Below the pieces are notes generated by a model. The model did no database searches. It had not been told where the DNA came from and saw nothing but the letters and a program-made list of their open reading frames with translations. This document shows positions 7,507-17,900 of a DNA stretch of 64,000 nucleotides, in pieces (positions within the stretch are counted from its first letter, which is position 1; each line of letters starts with the position of its first letter). The position numbers and the translations under genes are program-made. Origin of the DNA: Sphingobium sp. Leaf26 (lineage in GTDB: Bacteria > Pseudomonadota > Alphaproteobacteria > Sphingomonadales > Sphingomonadaceae); assembly GCF_001421665.1 (NCBI RefSeq), contig NZ_LMKV01000002.1:62001-126000 (forward strand), given 5' to 3'.

Positions 7507-9855
7507 GTGACGACATTGTCCCCCTATGCCGCGATCATTTTTGGCGTGGTGCTGGCCGGCTGGCTGGGCGCTGGGGTATGGGCGTTGCTGAGCGGCCAGC
7601 GGATGCGCCGCGAGGGCATGCAGGCGCAAGGCAAGCTGGATCGGCTGACCATGTTGCTGGCGTCGGCTCCCGCCGCGCCGATCATCATCCATCCCGATGG
7701 GCGTCTGGAAGCAGCCGATCGCCTGGCCAAATGGCTGGGCAAGCCGCGTGTGCCGACCTTCGCCTCCGAACTGACGGCGCCCGACGGGGGGCTGGAGCCG
7801 GAGGATGCCGCCGTGCTGGCGCAGGAGATCGCATCCGCCCAGCGCGCGGGGAAAAGCTTTGCCCTGCCGGTGCGCGGCCATGGATCGAACCGCCTGCTGC
7901 TGGTGCGCGGTGCGCCGGCCGGGCCGGGGATCGCAGACAGCGGGGGCGTGATCCTGTGGATTTTCGACGCGACCGACAGCCAGTCGGAAATCCAGTCGCT
8001 GCGCGGTCATGTCGAGCAATTGCGCGACGCGCTGGAGGCGCTGGCCGGGCTGGTGGAGGCTGCGCCCTTCCCGATGTGGCATCGCACGACGGACTTGCGT
8101 CTCAGCCTCGTCAACAGCGCCTATGTCAGGGCGGTCGATGGGGCGGGGGCGGCCGACGTCATCAGCCAGGGTACCGAGCTGGTGGAAACCGTCGCCGGTC
8201 TGACGCCGAAAGCGGCGGCCGCCGATGCCATCGCCCGCGACGAGCCGGTCGAGCGCATGGTGCCCGCGACGATCGACGGTGAACGACGCACGATGCGAGT
8301 CGTGGATGTGCCGCTGGGTCCGGCGGGCGTTGCGGGCTATGCGGTCGATCAGCATGAACTGGAGCAGGCGCGGACCGAGCATCGACGGCTGGAGACGGCG
8401 CAACGCGATTTGCTCGATCGCCTGTCGGCCGGCGTGGCGCGTTTTGGCCCGGACCGGGCGCTGCGTTTCTGGAACCAGCCCTTCATCAGCCTGTTCGGCC
8501 TGCGTCAGGATGCGCTGACCGACGCGCCGCTGTTCGAGCGGGTTCTGGACCAGATGCGGGACGCGCGACGCTTGCCCGAACATCGCGATTTTCCTGCCTG
8601 GCGTGGTGAACGGCGGCAATGGTTCCTGTCGCCCCATCCGCTGGAGGAAAACTGGCTGTTGCAGGACGGTACCCATCTGCGCGTCTATGCCCAGCCCTTG
8701 CCCGATGGCGGGCTGCTGCTGATCTTCGAGGATCGCACCGAGCAGGTGCAATTGTCGAGCGCGCGCGACACGCTGCTGCGGGTGCGGACGGCGACCTTCG
8801 ACAATCTGTTCGAATCGATCGGTGTCTTTTCATCCGACGGCAAGCTCCAGATGTGGAACAGCCGGTTCCGCACCATCTGGGGCGCAAGCGAGGATTTGCT
8901 CGCCGGCCATCCGCGCATCGACGATCTGATGCGCGCGGTGCAGGCGAAGCTGACGAAGCCGGAACAGGCCAATCTGGTGCGCGAACTGGTGCGCGCCGCC
9001 ACGGTCGAGCGCAAGCAGCGGATGGGCCATGTCGGTTTTGCCGATGGGCGCATCTTTGAATTTGCCGCCATCCCGCTGCCCGATGGCAATGCGCTGTTCA
9101 CCATGCTGGACGTGACCGACAGCCGCCGGGTCGAGCAGGTGCTGCGTGACCGGAACGAGGCACTGGAGCAGGCGAACAAGGTCAAGACCGCGTTTGTCAC
9201 CAATATGAGCTATGAACTGCGGACTCCGCTCACCACCATTTCCGGTTTCGCCGAGATGATGAGCGCGGGCTATGCGGGCGAGTTGAGCGAGTCGGCGAAG
9301 GGCTATGTCGACGGTATCCTGCAAAGCACGGCGCGGCTGTCGATGCTGATCGACAATGTGCTGGACCTGACCCAGGGCGAAGTGGGCACGCTGCCGATCG
9401 AGCTTGCGCGCGTCGACTTGGGCAAGGTCGTGCAGGACAGCGCCAGCCGGATGACGATGGACGCGACCGCCAAGGGTATCGAGATCGAGATAGCGTTGAA
9501 GGACAGCCTGGGCGCAGTGCAGGGGGACGCCCGGCGGATCGGGCAGGCGATCGACCATCTGCTGGAAAACGCGATCCGCTATTGCGGCAAGGGCGCCCGC
9601 ATCCTGCTGCATGGCGACGGCACGGGCGAGAAGGCCCGGATCGTCGTGTCGGACAATGGCCCCGGCATCAGCGCGTCGCAACAGGGCGCCATCTTCGATC
9701 CCGCCGCGCGCGCCGGGCAGGCCCGCAATGGCGGCCGCGCCGGCATCGGCCTGCCGCTGGCGCGCCAGTTGGCGGAGGCGCATGGCGGCACGCTGCAACT
9801 GGTATCGGAAGCCGGGCAGGGGACGATGGCCGTGATCGAACTGCCGCGTGGCTGA
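7507..9855 (+). CDS. divL: DivL-type PAS sensor kinase homologue with tyrosine in the H-box
   Basis: 782 residues: one N-terminal membrane helix (about 6-28), PAS-like regions through the middle, then a HisKA-like dimerisation region and an HATPase_c domain (N-box LLENAIRYC, G1 DNGPGIS, G2 GIGLPLAR). The phospho-acceptor histidine of the H-box is replaced by tyrosine: the motif reads NMSYELRTPL with Y569 (codon at 9211-9213). That substitution defines Caulobacter DivL (Y550), which relays DivK state to the CckA-CtrA cell-cycle pathway rather than acting as a normal kinase. Length and the following tsaE-amgK-murU-addB-addA order fit DivL. The start is GTG. It should localise to the inner membrane. 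Confidence 0.9.
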   Translation: MTTLSPYAAIIFGVVLAGWLGAGVWALLSGQRMRREGMQAQGKLDRLTMLLASAPAAPIIIHPDGRLEAADRLAKWLGKPRVPTFASELTAPDGGLEPEDAAVLAQEIASAQRAGKSFALPVRGHGSNRLLLVRGAPAGPGIADSGGVILWIFDATDSQSEIQSLRGHVEQLRDALEALAGLVEAAPFPMWHRTTDLRLSLVNSAYVRAVDGAGAADVISQGTELVETVAGLTPKAAAADAIARDEPVERMVPATIDGERRTMRVVDVPLGPAGVAGYAVDQHELEQARTEHRRLETAQRDLLDRLSAGVARFGPDRALRFWNQPFISLFGLRQDALTDAPLFERVLDQMRDARRLPEHRDFPAWRGERRQWFLSPHPLEENWLLQDGTHLRVYAQPLPDGGLLLIFEDRTEQVQLSSARDTLLRVRTATFDNLFESIGVFSSDGKLQMWNSRFRTIWGASEDLLAGHPRIDDLMRAVQAKLTKPEQANLVRELVRAATVERKQRMGHVGFADGRIFEFAAIPLPDGNALFTMLDVTDSRRVEQVLRDRNEALEQANKVKTAFVTNMSYELRTPLTTISGFAEMMSAGYAGELSESAKGYVDGILQSTARLSMLIDNVLDLTQGEVGTLPIELARVDLGKVVQDSASRMTMDATAKGIEIEIALKDSLGAVQGDARRIGQAIDHLLENAIRYCGKGARILLHGDGTGEKARIVVSDNGPGISASQQGAIFDPAARAGQARNGGRAGIGLPLARQLAEAHGGTLQLVSEAGQGTMAVIELPRG

Positions 9856-9862
9856 GGCTGTC

Positions 9863-10318
9863 ATGGAACTGAGCGGCGAGGCGGCGATGCTGGATCTGGG
9901 CCGGCGGATCGCGGTGCATGCCCGGATCGGCGACGTCATCGCGCTGGAAGGCGGCCTTGGCGCGGGCAAGACGACGCTGGCGCGGGGCCTGCTGGAAGCG
10001 CTGGGACTGGAGGGCGAGGCGCCCAGCCCCAGCTTCGCCATCGTCCAGCCCTATGACGTGCCGGAAGTGCGCCTGCCGGTCGCCCATGTCGATCTTTATC
10101 GACTGGATGATGCGGCGGAGGCCGAGGAACTGGCGCTGGGCGACTATCTGATGGACAGCCTGCTGATAATCGAATGGCCCGACCGGCTGGGCGATGCGCT
10201 ATGGCCGCATGCCCTGCGCCTCAGCATCGACTTTGCCCAAGATGAGGCCGGGGAGGACGCGCGGCGCTTGACAGCGGACGTGCCGGACGCTTGGACGGAG
10301 CGATGGTCACAGATATGA
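9863..10318 (+). CDS. tsaE: tRNA threonylcarbamoyladenosine biosynthesis ATPase TsaE
   Basis: 151 residues. The P-loop GGLGAGKTTLARGL is near the N-terminus, and the family's conserved SPSF and VAHVDLYRL segments follow. TsaE (YjeE) is the ATPase that cycles the TsaB-TsaD complex during t6A37 modification of ANN-decoding tRNAs. ATG 9863 is favoured because GAGG sits 5 nt upstream, inside the divL stop region; an in-frame GTG at 9848 would overlap divL. The stop overlaps the next gene, so translation is probably coupled within the divL operon. Confidence 0.93.
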   Translation: MELSGEAAMLDLGRRIAVHARIGDVIALEGGLGAGKTTLARGLLEALGLEGEAPSPSFAIVQPYDVPEVRLPVAHVDLYRLDDAAEAEELALGDYLMDSLLIIEWPDRLGDALWPHALRLSIDFAQDEAGEDARRLTADVPDAWTERWSQI

Positions 10319-11301
10319 TCCCCCCCGCCACCGCGCCCGCCTTCCTCGCCGACGCGGGATGGGATCGGGCCGCCATCGTCCCGCTGGCCGGAGACGCATC
10401 CTTCCGCCGCTATTTCCGCGTGCTCGACGGCGGCCGTCGTGCCGTGCTGATGGATGCGCCGCCGCCGCATGAAGACCCGCGCCCCTTCATCGCCGTTGCC
10501 GAACATCTGCTGGCGAACGGTTTCGCCGCGCCGCGCATATTGGCGCGCGACCTGGAACAGGGGCTGGTGCTGATCGAGGATTTCGGCGACCTGCGCGTAA
10601 AGGAACATCTGGACGCCGAGCCGGATGCGGAACTGGCCGTCTATGCCCGCGCGATCGAGTTGCTGGCCGACCTGCACAGGCTGCCCGCCGCCGACGTGCC
10701 GCCCTATGACCGGGCGGTGTATCAGCGGGAGGCCGGGCTGCTGACGCAATATTATTGCCCGGCGATCGGCCTGGAAGTCGATTCCGACGCCTATGTGCGG
10801 GCATGGGATGCGGTGCTGCCGCTCGTGGAACAGTCGCCCAGCCCGACCGTGACGGTGCTGCGCGACTATCATGCCGAAAATATCATGCTGATCGACGGGC
10901 CGGCCTCGCACGGGCTTGGCCTGCTCGATTTTCAGGACGCGCTGGCGGGCCATCCGGCCTATGACCTTGTGTCGTTGTTGCAGGATGCCCGGCGCGATGT
11001 GCCGGTCGAGGTCGAAGCGGCGATGCTGGCGCATTACAAGGCGGTCGCCAGCCCGCCGGCCGATTTCGATGCCGCCTATGCGGTGCTGGGGGCACAGCGC
11101 AATGCCAAGATCATCGGCATCTTCACGCGACTGTGGAAGCGCGACGGCAAGCCGCGCTATCTGTCCTTCCTGCCGCGCATGTGGGGCCTGCTGGAACGCG
11201 ACCTGAAGCATCCGGCGCTGGCCCCTGTCGCCGACTGGTTCGCCGCCAATATTCCAGCCGACAAGCGCCATCAGGCGCTGAAAGAGCATATTCCCGCATG
11301 A
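10303..11301 (+). CDS. amgK: N-acetylmuramate/N-acetylglucosamine anomeric kinase
   Basis: About 332 residues of the aminoglycoside-phosphotransferase (APH) fold. The catalytic loop DYHAENIML and the metal-binding DFQDA segment are visible around residues 185-212, and the N-terminal LAGDASFRRYFRV is typical of AmgK. AmgK phosphorylates recovered MurNAc (and GlcNAc) at C1, feeding MurU and bypassing de novo UDP-MurNAc synthesis. The murU gene overlaps it by 4 bp, which supports the call strongly. Start uncertain: ATG 10303 lies just after GGACGGAG, while ATG 10315 forms an ATGA overlap with the tsaE stop. Confidence 0.92.
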   Translation: MVTDMIPPATAPAFLADAGWDRAAIVPLAGDASFRRYFRVLDGGRRAVLMDAPPPHEDPRPFIAVAEHLLANGFAAPRILARDLEQGLVLIEDFGDLRVKEHLDAEPDAELAVYARAIELLADLHRLPAADVPPYDRAVYQREAGLLTQYYCPAIGLEVDSDAYVRAWDAVLPLVEQSPSPTVTVLRDYHAENIMLIDGPASHGLGLLDFQDALAGHPAYDLVSLLQDARRDVPVEVEAAMLAHYKAVASPPADFDAAYAVLGAQRNAKIIGIFTRLWKRDGKPRYLSFLPRMWGLLERDLKHPALAPVADWFAANIPADKRHQALKEHIPA

Positions 11302-12008
11302 TCGACACCGCCATGCTGATGGCCGCCGGATTGGGCAAGCGCATGCGCCCGTTGACCGCGACCCGGCCCAAGCCGCTGGTGAAGGTGGCTGGCAAGCCGT
11401 TGATGGACCATGCGCTCGACCGGCTGGAGGCGGGCGGCATCAGCAAGGTGGTGGTGAATGTCCACTATCTGGCCGACACGGTCGAGGCGCATCTGAAGGC
11501 GCGCAAATGCGGTTTGGAGTTCGCCGTGTCGGACGAGCGGGCGAAGCTGCTGGAAACCGGCGGCGGGCTTATCAAGGCGAAGGCGCTGCTGGGCGATCAG
11601 CCGTTCATCTGTGCCAATAGCGACAATCTGTGGATCGACGGGCCGCAGGAAACGCTGGGCATGATGCAGCGTATCTGGAACCCGGACAAGATGGACGCGC
11701 TGCTGCTTCTGGTGCCGCTGGCCCGCGCCACCTGTCATAAGGGGCCGGGCGATTTCCATATGGATGCGACCGGCCGGTTGACCCGGCGCAAGACCGCCTA
11801 TGTCGCGCCCTTCGTGTTCACCGGCGTGCAGATCATGACGCCGAAGCTGCTGGTCGATCCACCGGCGGACGTGTTTTCCACCAACATCTTCTGGAACCGC
11901 GCGATAGAGGCCGGGCGCCTTTACGGCGTGTCGCATCAGGGTCTGTGGTTCGACGTCGGGACGCCGCAGGCCATCCCCGTCGTGGAGTCGATGCTCGCAC
12001 ATGGGTGA
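11298..12008 (+). CDS. murU: N-acetylmuramate alpha-1-phosphate uridylyltransferase
   Basis: 236 residues of the sugar nucleotidyltransferase fold. The N-terminal signature MLMAAGLGKRMRPLT and the PKPLVKV segment bind the nucleotide. MurU converts MurNAc-1-phosphate and UTP to UDP-MurNAc in the peptidoglycan recycling route begun by AmgK. The start ATGA overlaps the amgK stop, and the end overlaps the addB start by 8 bp, so it is embedded in the operon. Mannose-1-phosphate guanylyltransferase is a common misannotation for this family; the amgK neighbour argues for MurU. Confidence 0.92.
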   Translation: MIDTAMLMAAGLGKRMRPLTATRPKPLVKVAGKPLMDHALDRLEAGGISKVVVNVHYLADTVEAHLKARKCGLEFAVSDERAKLLETGGGLIKAKALLGDQPFICANSDNLWIDGPQETLGMMQRIWNPDKMDALLLLVPLARATCHKGPGDFHMDATGRLTRRKTAYVAPFVFTGVQIMTPKLLVDPPADVFSTNIFWNRAIEAGRLYGVSHQGLWFDVGTPQAIPVVESMLAHG

Positions 12009-14970
12009 GCGCAGCAAACCCGCCTTGTTCACCATTCCCGCGCACCGCGCCTTTGCCGATGCGCTGGTAGCGGGACTGCTGGCCCAGCATCGCGGCGATG
12101 CCATGGCGCTGGCGCAAGGCATGGTGCTCTTGCCCAATAATCGCGCCATCCGTGCGGTCAGCGATGCCTTCGTTCGCCAGTCCAATGGCGGGTTGCTGCT
12201 GCCCCGGCTGGTTGCGATCGGTGACCCGGACCTTGGCGAACAGGTCGGCGGCGCACTGGACCCTCTGGGCGAGGAAGAGGCGGTGCCGCCCGCGATCGCG
12301 CCGATGCGTCGGCAGATGATCCTGGCGCGCATGGTGCAGCAGGCGAGGCCGGAAATCGACGCCGGACAGGCGCTGCTGCTGGGGCAGGCGCTGGGCGCGG
12401 TGCTGGACCAGATGCAGGTGGAGCGGGTGGCACCGGGGGCACTGCGCGACCTGCCGCTGTCCGAAGAACTGTCCAAACATTGGCAAACATCGCTCAAGAT
12501 ATTCGAGATTTTGATCGCACGCTGGCCCGATGAACTGGCCCGCATGGGCTGCATCGACCTGGCCGACCGCCGCAACCGGTTGTTCGACCGGCTAACGGCG
12601 CGCTGGCATGTGCATCCGCCGGCGGGCTTCGTGGTCGCTGCCGGCATTTCCACCACCGCACCCGCCGTCGCCGCGCTGCTGCGCCGGATCGGAGCCATGG
12701 CCAATGGCATGGTGGTGTTCGCCGGCCTGGATCAGCATATGGACGAGGAAGCATGGAAGGCGATCGGTCCGTTCGATCCCGACCCGCTGACCGGGCAGCG
12801 ACGGCCCGGCCATGAGAGCCATCCGCAATATGCGCTGAAGCTGCTGCTCGATGCCATGAGCGCTACGCGCGAGGACGTCGCCAACTGGCGCTGGGGCAGC
12901 GAGCATGATGCGCGGGCGGTCCGCAGCCGTAATATTTCCAATGCGATGTTGCCGCCGAAGCTGACGAGCCGCTGGCGCAACCTGAAGACCGCCGACCGGT
13001 CGCTGGCTGGGGTGGAAGCGCTGGAACTGGCCACGCCGGGCGAGGAGGCGCAGGCTATCGCCATCGCTTTGCGGGAGGCGCTTGATACGCCGGAACGGAC
13101 CGCCGCGCTGGTGACGCCCGACCGGCAACTGGCGACGCGCGTGTCGGCCCATTTGCGCCGCTGGGGCATAGAGGCCGACGATAGCGCGGGTCAGCCGCTG
13201 TCGCGGCTGCTGCCCGGTACGTTGCTGATCGCCATCGCGGAAGCGGTGGCGGAACGATTTGCACCGGTGCCGTTGCTGACGCTGCTCAAACATCCGCTGG
13301 TGATGAAGGGCGAGCGGCGACTCGGTTGGCTGGAGGGCGTGCGCGCACTCGACCTGCTGCTGCGGGGGCCGCGGCCGCAGGCGGGACTGCATGGCATAGA
13401 CCTGATGATGCACGCCCGCCCGGACGACAGGCAACGTGTCCTGCGCGAACAGGTGTGTGCGTGGTGGCCGGATGCGCGGGCTTTGCTGGAGCCGCTGGAA
13501 ACGGCCTTCGATGCGGCCGCAGACCTTGGCGAACAACTCGCGGTGCTGCGCGAGCAGGCTGGCGCACTGTCGGGCGATGCCGTCTGGTCCGGGCATCAGG
13601 GCCATGCCGCCGCCGACCTGTTCGCGGAAATGGAAGCGGCAGCGCCCGAAGGCCCGCGTCAGGCCGATCCGCGCGCGCTGCCGGTGCTGCTCGATCATAT
13701 GCTGGGCGGCGTATCCGTGCGGCCGCCGCAGGGGGGGCATCCGCGCATCAGCATATTGGGCCTGATCGAGGCGCGGCTGATGCAGGCGGACCTCATGATC
13801 CTTGGTGGGCTTAACGAAGGCACCTGGCCCGGCCTGCCGTCGCCCGACCCATGGCTGGCGCCGCGCATCCGGCGCGAACTGGGGCTGCCGGGGCTGGAAA
13901 CGCGCATTGGCCTCGCCGCGCATGATTTCTCCAGTGCGCTGGGCGCGCCGCATGTCCTCATCACCCGTGCCCGGCGGGGAAGCGGTGGGCCGGCGGTCGC
14001 CTCGCGCTTCTGGCTGCGGCTGAAGGCGATGGCAGGGCCACAATGGAAATCGGGCGACCGCTATGCAGCGATGGCAGGCGCGATCGACGCGCCGGGTACG
14101 CATCGTCCGGCCGGGCGACCGGCCCCGGCACCCCCTGCATCGGTGCGGCCGCGCGTCATTCCGGTTACCGATGTCGACCGCCTGAAGGCCGATCCCTTCG
14201 CCTTCTATGCCAAGCGAGTCCTGCGGCTGGCGCGGCTCGACCCTGTCGATGCCGATGCCGGGCCGGCGTGGCGCGGGACGGCGGTGCATGATGTGCTGCA
14301 ACGCTGGGCCGAAGCCGGCACGCTCGATCCGGCCGATCTGGAGCAGCGCGCCCGCGCCATGTTCGAGCAGCCGGAAGTGCACCCGCTGCTCAAGGCTCTG
14401 TGGCAACCCCGCCTGATCGAGGCGATCCGGTGGATCGCGGCCGAAGTGGTGAAGGACGAGGCGGCGGGGCGCACCATATTGGCCGTCGAGCGGGAGGGGC
14501 GGGCCGACATTGCCGGCGTGACGCTGATGGGCAAGGCGGACCGGATCGACCGGCTGGCCGATGGCCGCATCGGCATCATCGACTACAAGACCGGCAAACC
14601 CCCAAGTGCGCGGCAGGTGAAGGCGGGCTATTCGCTGCAACTGGGGCTGCTGGGCATCATCGCCGAGTTGGGCGGGTTCGACGGTTTGGGGACGCAGCCG
14701 AAAGCGGGCGATTTCGAATATTGGTCGCTGGCCAAGAAGGGCGATCAGTTCGGCTATCGCGAGCGGCCAGTCGATCCGCTGGGCAAGCGGGACAAGGTCG
14801 TCAGCGATGAATTCACCGCCCATGCCCATGAACATTTCGAGGCACTGGCCAACGCATTCTTGCTCGGCACTGTGCCGTTCCGGGCGGAGATCAACCCCGA
14901 AGTCGCCAATTATGGCGATTATGACCAGCTCATGCGGCTGGAGGAATGGTATGGCCGCGACGATGGCTAA
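12001..14970 (+). CDS. addB: Double-strand break repair protein AddB (alphaproteobacterial type)
   Basis: 989 residues. This is the helicase-like partner subunit of the AddAB helicase-nuclease that resects DNA double-strand ends before RecA loading. A family hallmark is visible in the middle (GLNEGTWPGLPSPDPWL, about residues 603-619). The C-terminal PD-(D/E)XK nuclease motif reads GKADRID followed by IIDYKTGK near residues 843-866. The N-terminus lacks a clear Walker A, as in other alphaproteobacterial AddB proteins. Start ATG 12001 overlaps the murU stop, and the end overlaps addA by 20 bp. Confidence 0.94.
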   Translation: MGERSKPALFTIPAHRAFADALVAGLLAQHRGDAMALAQGMVLLPNNRAIRAVSDAFVRQSNGGLLLPRLVAIGDPDLGEQVGGALDPLGEEEAVPPAIAPMRRQMILARMVQQARPEIDAGQALLLGQALGAVLDQMQVERVAPGALRDLPLSEELSKHWQTSLKIFEILIARWPDELARMGCIDLADRRNRLFDRLTARWHVHPPAGFVVAAGISTTAPAVAALLRRIGAMANGMVVFAGLDQHMDEEAWKAIGPFDPDPLTGQRRPGHESHPQYALKLLLDAMSATREDVANWRWGSEHDARAVRSRNISNAMLPPKLTSRWRNLKTADRSLAGVEALELATPGEEAQAIAIALREALDTPERTAALVTPDRQLATRVSAHLRRWGIEADDSAGQPLSRLLPGTLLIAIAEAVAERFAPVPLLTLLKHPLVMKGERRLGWLEGVRALDLLLRGPRPQAGLHGIDLMMHARPDDRQRVLREQVCAWWPDARALLEPLETAFDAAADLGEQLAVLREQAGALSGDAVWSGHQGHAAADLFAEMEAAAPEGPRQADPRALPVLLDHMLGGVSVRPPQGGHPRISILGLIEARLMQADLMILGGLNEGTWPGLPSPDPWLAPRIRRELGLPGLETRIGLAAHDFSSALGAPHVLITRARRGSGGPAVASRFWLRLKAMAGPQWKSGDRYAAMAGAIDAPGTHRPAGRPAPAPPASVRPRVIPVTDVDRLKADPFAFYAKRVLRLARLDPVDADAGPAWRGTAVHDVLQRWAEAGTLDPADLEQRARAMFEQPEVHPLLKALWQPRLIEAIRWIAAEVVKDEAAGRTILAVEREGRADIAGVTLMGKADRIDRLADGRIGIIDYKTGKPPSARQVKAGYSLQLGLLGIIAELGGFDGLGTQPKAGDFEYWSLAKKGDQFGYRERPVDPLGKRDKVVSDEFTAHAHEHFEALANAFLLGTVPFRAEINPEVANYGDYDQLMRLEEWYGRDDG

Positions 14971-17900
14971 GGCACGCGCGCTCCAGAAACTGCTGGGAGA
15001 TCAGGCGCGGGCAGCCGCGCCCGACGCCCATGTGTGGCTGTCGGCGTCGGCCGGCACCGGCAAGACGCATGTGCTGACAGCCCGCGTCTTTCGCCTGCTG
15101 TTGCAGGGGGTGAAGCCGGAAAATATCCTGTGCCTGACCTTTACCAAGGCGGGCGCCGCGGAAATGGCCGACCGTATCCATGACCGGCTGGCGGCATGGG
15201 TGCAGATGGATGAACCCGACCTGTTCAACGATCTGGAGGCGCTGGGCGAGGAATCCGGGCCGGAGCAACGCGACTATGCCCGGCGTCTGTTCGCCGAAGT
15301 GCTGGAGTCGACCGGCGGCGGCCTGCCCATCCAGACCATCCATGGCTTCTGCCAGCAATTGCTGACCGCTTTTCCACTGGAAGCGGAACTGACGCCGGGC
15401 TTCCGTCCGCTCGACCAGCGCGAGCAATCCAGCCTGGCGCGGCAAACTCTGGCCGACATGGTGGTGCGCGCGCATGACCAGGGCGACGAGGCGGTGATTG
15501 GCGCGTTGCAGGCGCTCAGCCTGCGGCTGGGCGAAGGCGGAGCGGCGCAATTCCTGCTGCGCTGCGCGGCGAAGGGGGAGGCGCTGGATGCACTGCCCGA
15601 TGCCATCGGGCCGGAACTGAACGCACAGATGGAGTTGCCGGAAGGCGATGTCGATCAATGGCTTGCCGGACAATGTTCCGATGCCATGTTCGACATGCGG
15701 ACATTGGACGGGATCGTGCGCGCCAATGTCGAATGGGGCAAGACCCGCGCACTGGAGCGATGCGACCGGATTGCGGCGTGGCGTGGGCTTGATCCGGCGG
15801 GGCGGGCGGCGACGCTGGCCGACCTGCACCGCGCCTGGGCCAAGGCGGATGGCGATTTCCTCGACAGCAAGGGCTATGTACCGCCGGTCGATGGCTATGC
15901 CGAGATGGCAATGCGGCTGTATGAGCGGTGCGGGGCGCTGATCGCGACGAAGCTGCGCGCCGATTATGCGGCGCTGCTGGCGCAGGCGCTGCATGCCGGG
16001 CGTGCCTATGCCCGCGATTATGCGCAGGCCAAGCGGCTGGCAGGCGCGGTCGATTTCGACGATCTGATCGCGCGCACGGCGTCTCTGCTGGAACAGTCGG
16101 GCATTGCCGAATGGATCCGCTACAAGCTGGACCAGCGGATCGACCATATTCTGGTGGATGAGGCGCAGGATACCAATGTGCGGCAATGGACAATCGTCGC
16201 CGCCCTGACCGCCGAGTTTTTTGCGGGTGAAGGAGCCAAGGGCGACAAGGTAAGAACAGTTTTTGCCGTCGGCGATTTCAAGCAGGCCATCTTCGGTTTT
16301 CAGGGCACCAGCCCCGCCGAGTTTCGCGCTGCCCGGATTGCTTTTTCGAGATATGCCCACGAAGCGGGCCACGACTTCTTCGACCTGTCGCTGGACCGGA
16401 GTTTCCGATCGACGCCGGCCGTCCTCGACGTGGTCGACCGCACCATTTCCACGCTCCGCGCCGAGCGGTTGGGGATGGAGGCGGGGGAGGTGCGCCATGT
16501 CAGCGCCAACCGCCATCCCGGTGAGGTCCAGCTCTGGAAACCGGTCGTCGCCAACCTGTCCGAGGATGCCGAGGGCGAGGAGGATTGGGCCGCCGATCAG
16601 GAGCGGACGCTGGCGACCCGGATTGCCCGGCAGATTAGGCAGTGGATCGACGACGGGTTGATGCTGGAAAGCCGGGGGCGGCCGGTGCGCGCGGGCGATA
16701 TCATGATCCTGGTGCGCCGCCGCAGCGAACTGGCGCGGCTGATCGTCGCGCGCCTCTATGAGGAGAAGGTGGCAGTCGCGGGGATCGACCGGCTGCGGCT
16801 GAACAGCCCGCTGGCGGTGCGCGACCTGCTGGCAGCTTTGCGCTTCGCGGTGCAGCCGGAGGATGAACTGAACCTCGCCGCACTGCTGGTGTCGCCGCTG
16901 ATCGGGTGGACGCAGGACGAGTTGATGACGCGCCTGATCGGGCGCAAGGCCGGGCTGTGGCGGCACCTCAACCGGACTTTGGACGACGCGCTGTTGCAGC
17001 CTTTGCGCGAGCTGCTGGCGGTCGCGGATTTCACCACGCCCTATCGTTATCTGGAGGCGATCCTGTCCGGGCCGATGGATGGGCGGCGGCGGCTGGTGGA
17101 GCGGCTGGGCAGCGAGGCGGCCGATCCGATCGAGGAGTTGTTGAACGCCGCGCTCGCCTTTGAAAGCGACGATCACCCCTCGCTCCAGCGCTTCATCGAC
17201 TGGTTCGACAGGGGCGAGGTGGAAATCGTGCGGGATGCGGCGGCGCAGGGCGATAATCTGCGTCTGCTGACCGTGCATGGCGCCAAGGGGCTACAGGCCC
17301 CGATCGTGATCCTGGCCGACGCCTGCCTCGACCCCGATGCCGGCAATCGCGCGGATTCGCTGGTCTGGAATGGCCTGCCGATCCTCGCGCCGCGCAAGCC
17401 GGAACGGCAGGGGCCAATCGGCGCCGTGGCCGAAGCGGCGGCGCAGGTGGAGAAGGAGGAACATTGGCGGCTGCTCTATGTCGCCCTGACCCGCGCGGAG
17501 GAGAGGCTGATCGTCGCGGGATCGCTCGGTCCGCGCGCCAAAGGCGAGGTGAAGAGCGAAAGCTGGTACGCCGCCGTCGAGGGCGCGATGATTTCGCTCG
17601 GTGCGGAGTGGGAGGCTGATCCGCTTTGGGGCGCGGCACGGCGCTGGCAGGGCGGCGAAGTCCTGCCGTCCAAAGCAGCGGAACCAGAAAGCGCGGCTGA
17701 AGCCGTTGCCATGACCGAACCATCATGGCTGCGCCAGCCTGCTCCGGCCGAAGCGCGGCCGCCCCGGCCGCTGGCGCCATCGGCACCGGTCGAGGACGAT
17801 GTGCCCTACCCGCCGCCGACCCCGGCGATGCGCGCGGCGGCCGAGCGGGGGCGCTGGCTCCATGCCCTGTTCGAGCGATTGCCCGATCTGCCGATGGATC

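Noticed and set aside
5809..8751. A 980-codon open frame on the minus strand opposite ahcY and divL
   Set aside because: It is a mirror frame caused by high GC at third codon positions. Its translation has no known domains, while the plus strand carries two clear protein families.
12592..17278. Two ~750-780-codon minus-strand frames opposite addB and addA
   Set aside because: Antisense shadows of the AddAB genes, which show complete helicase and nuclease motifs.
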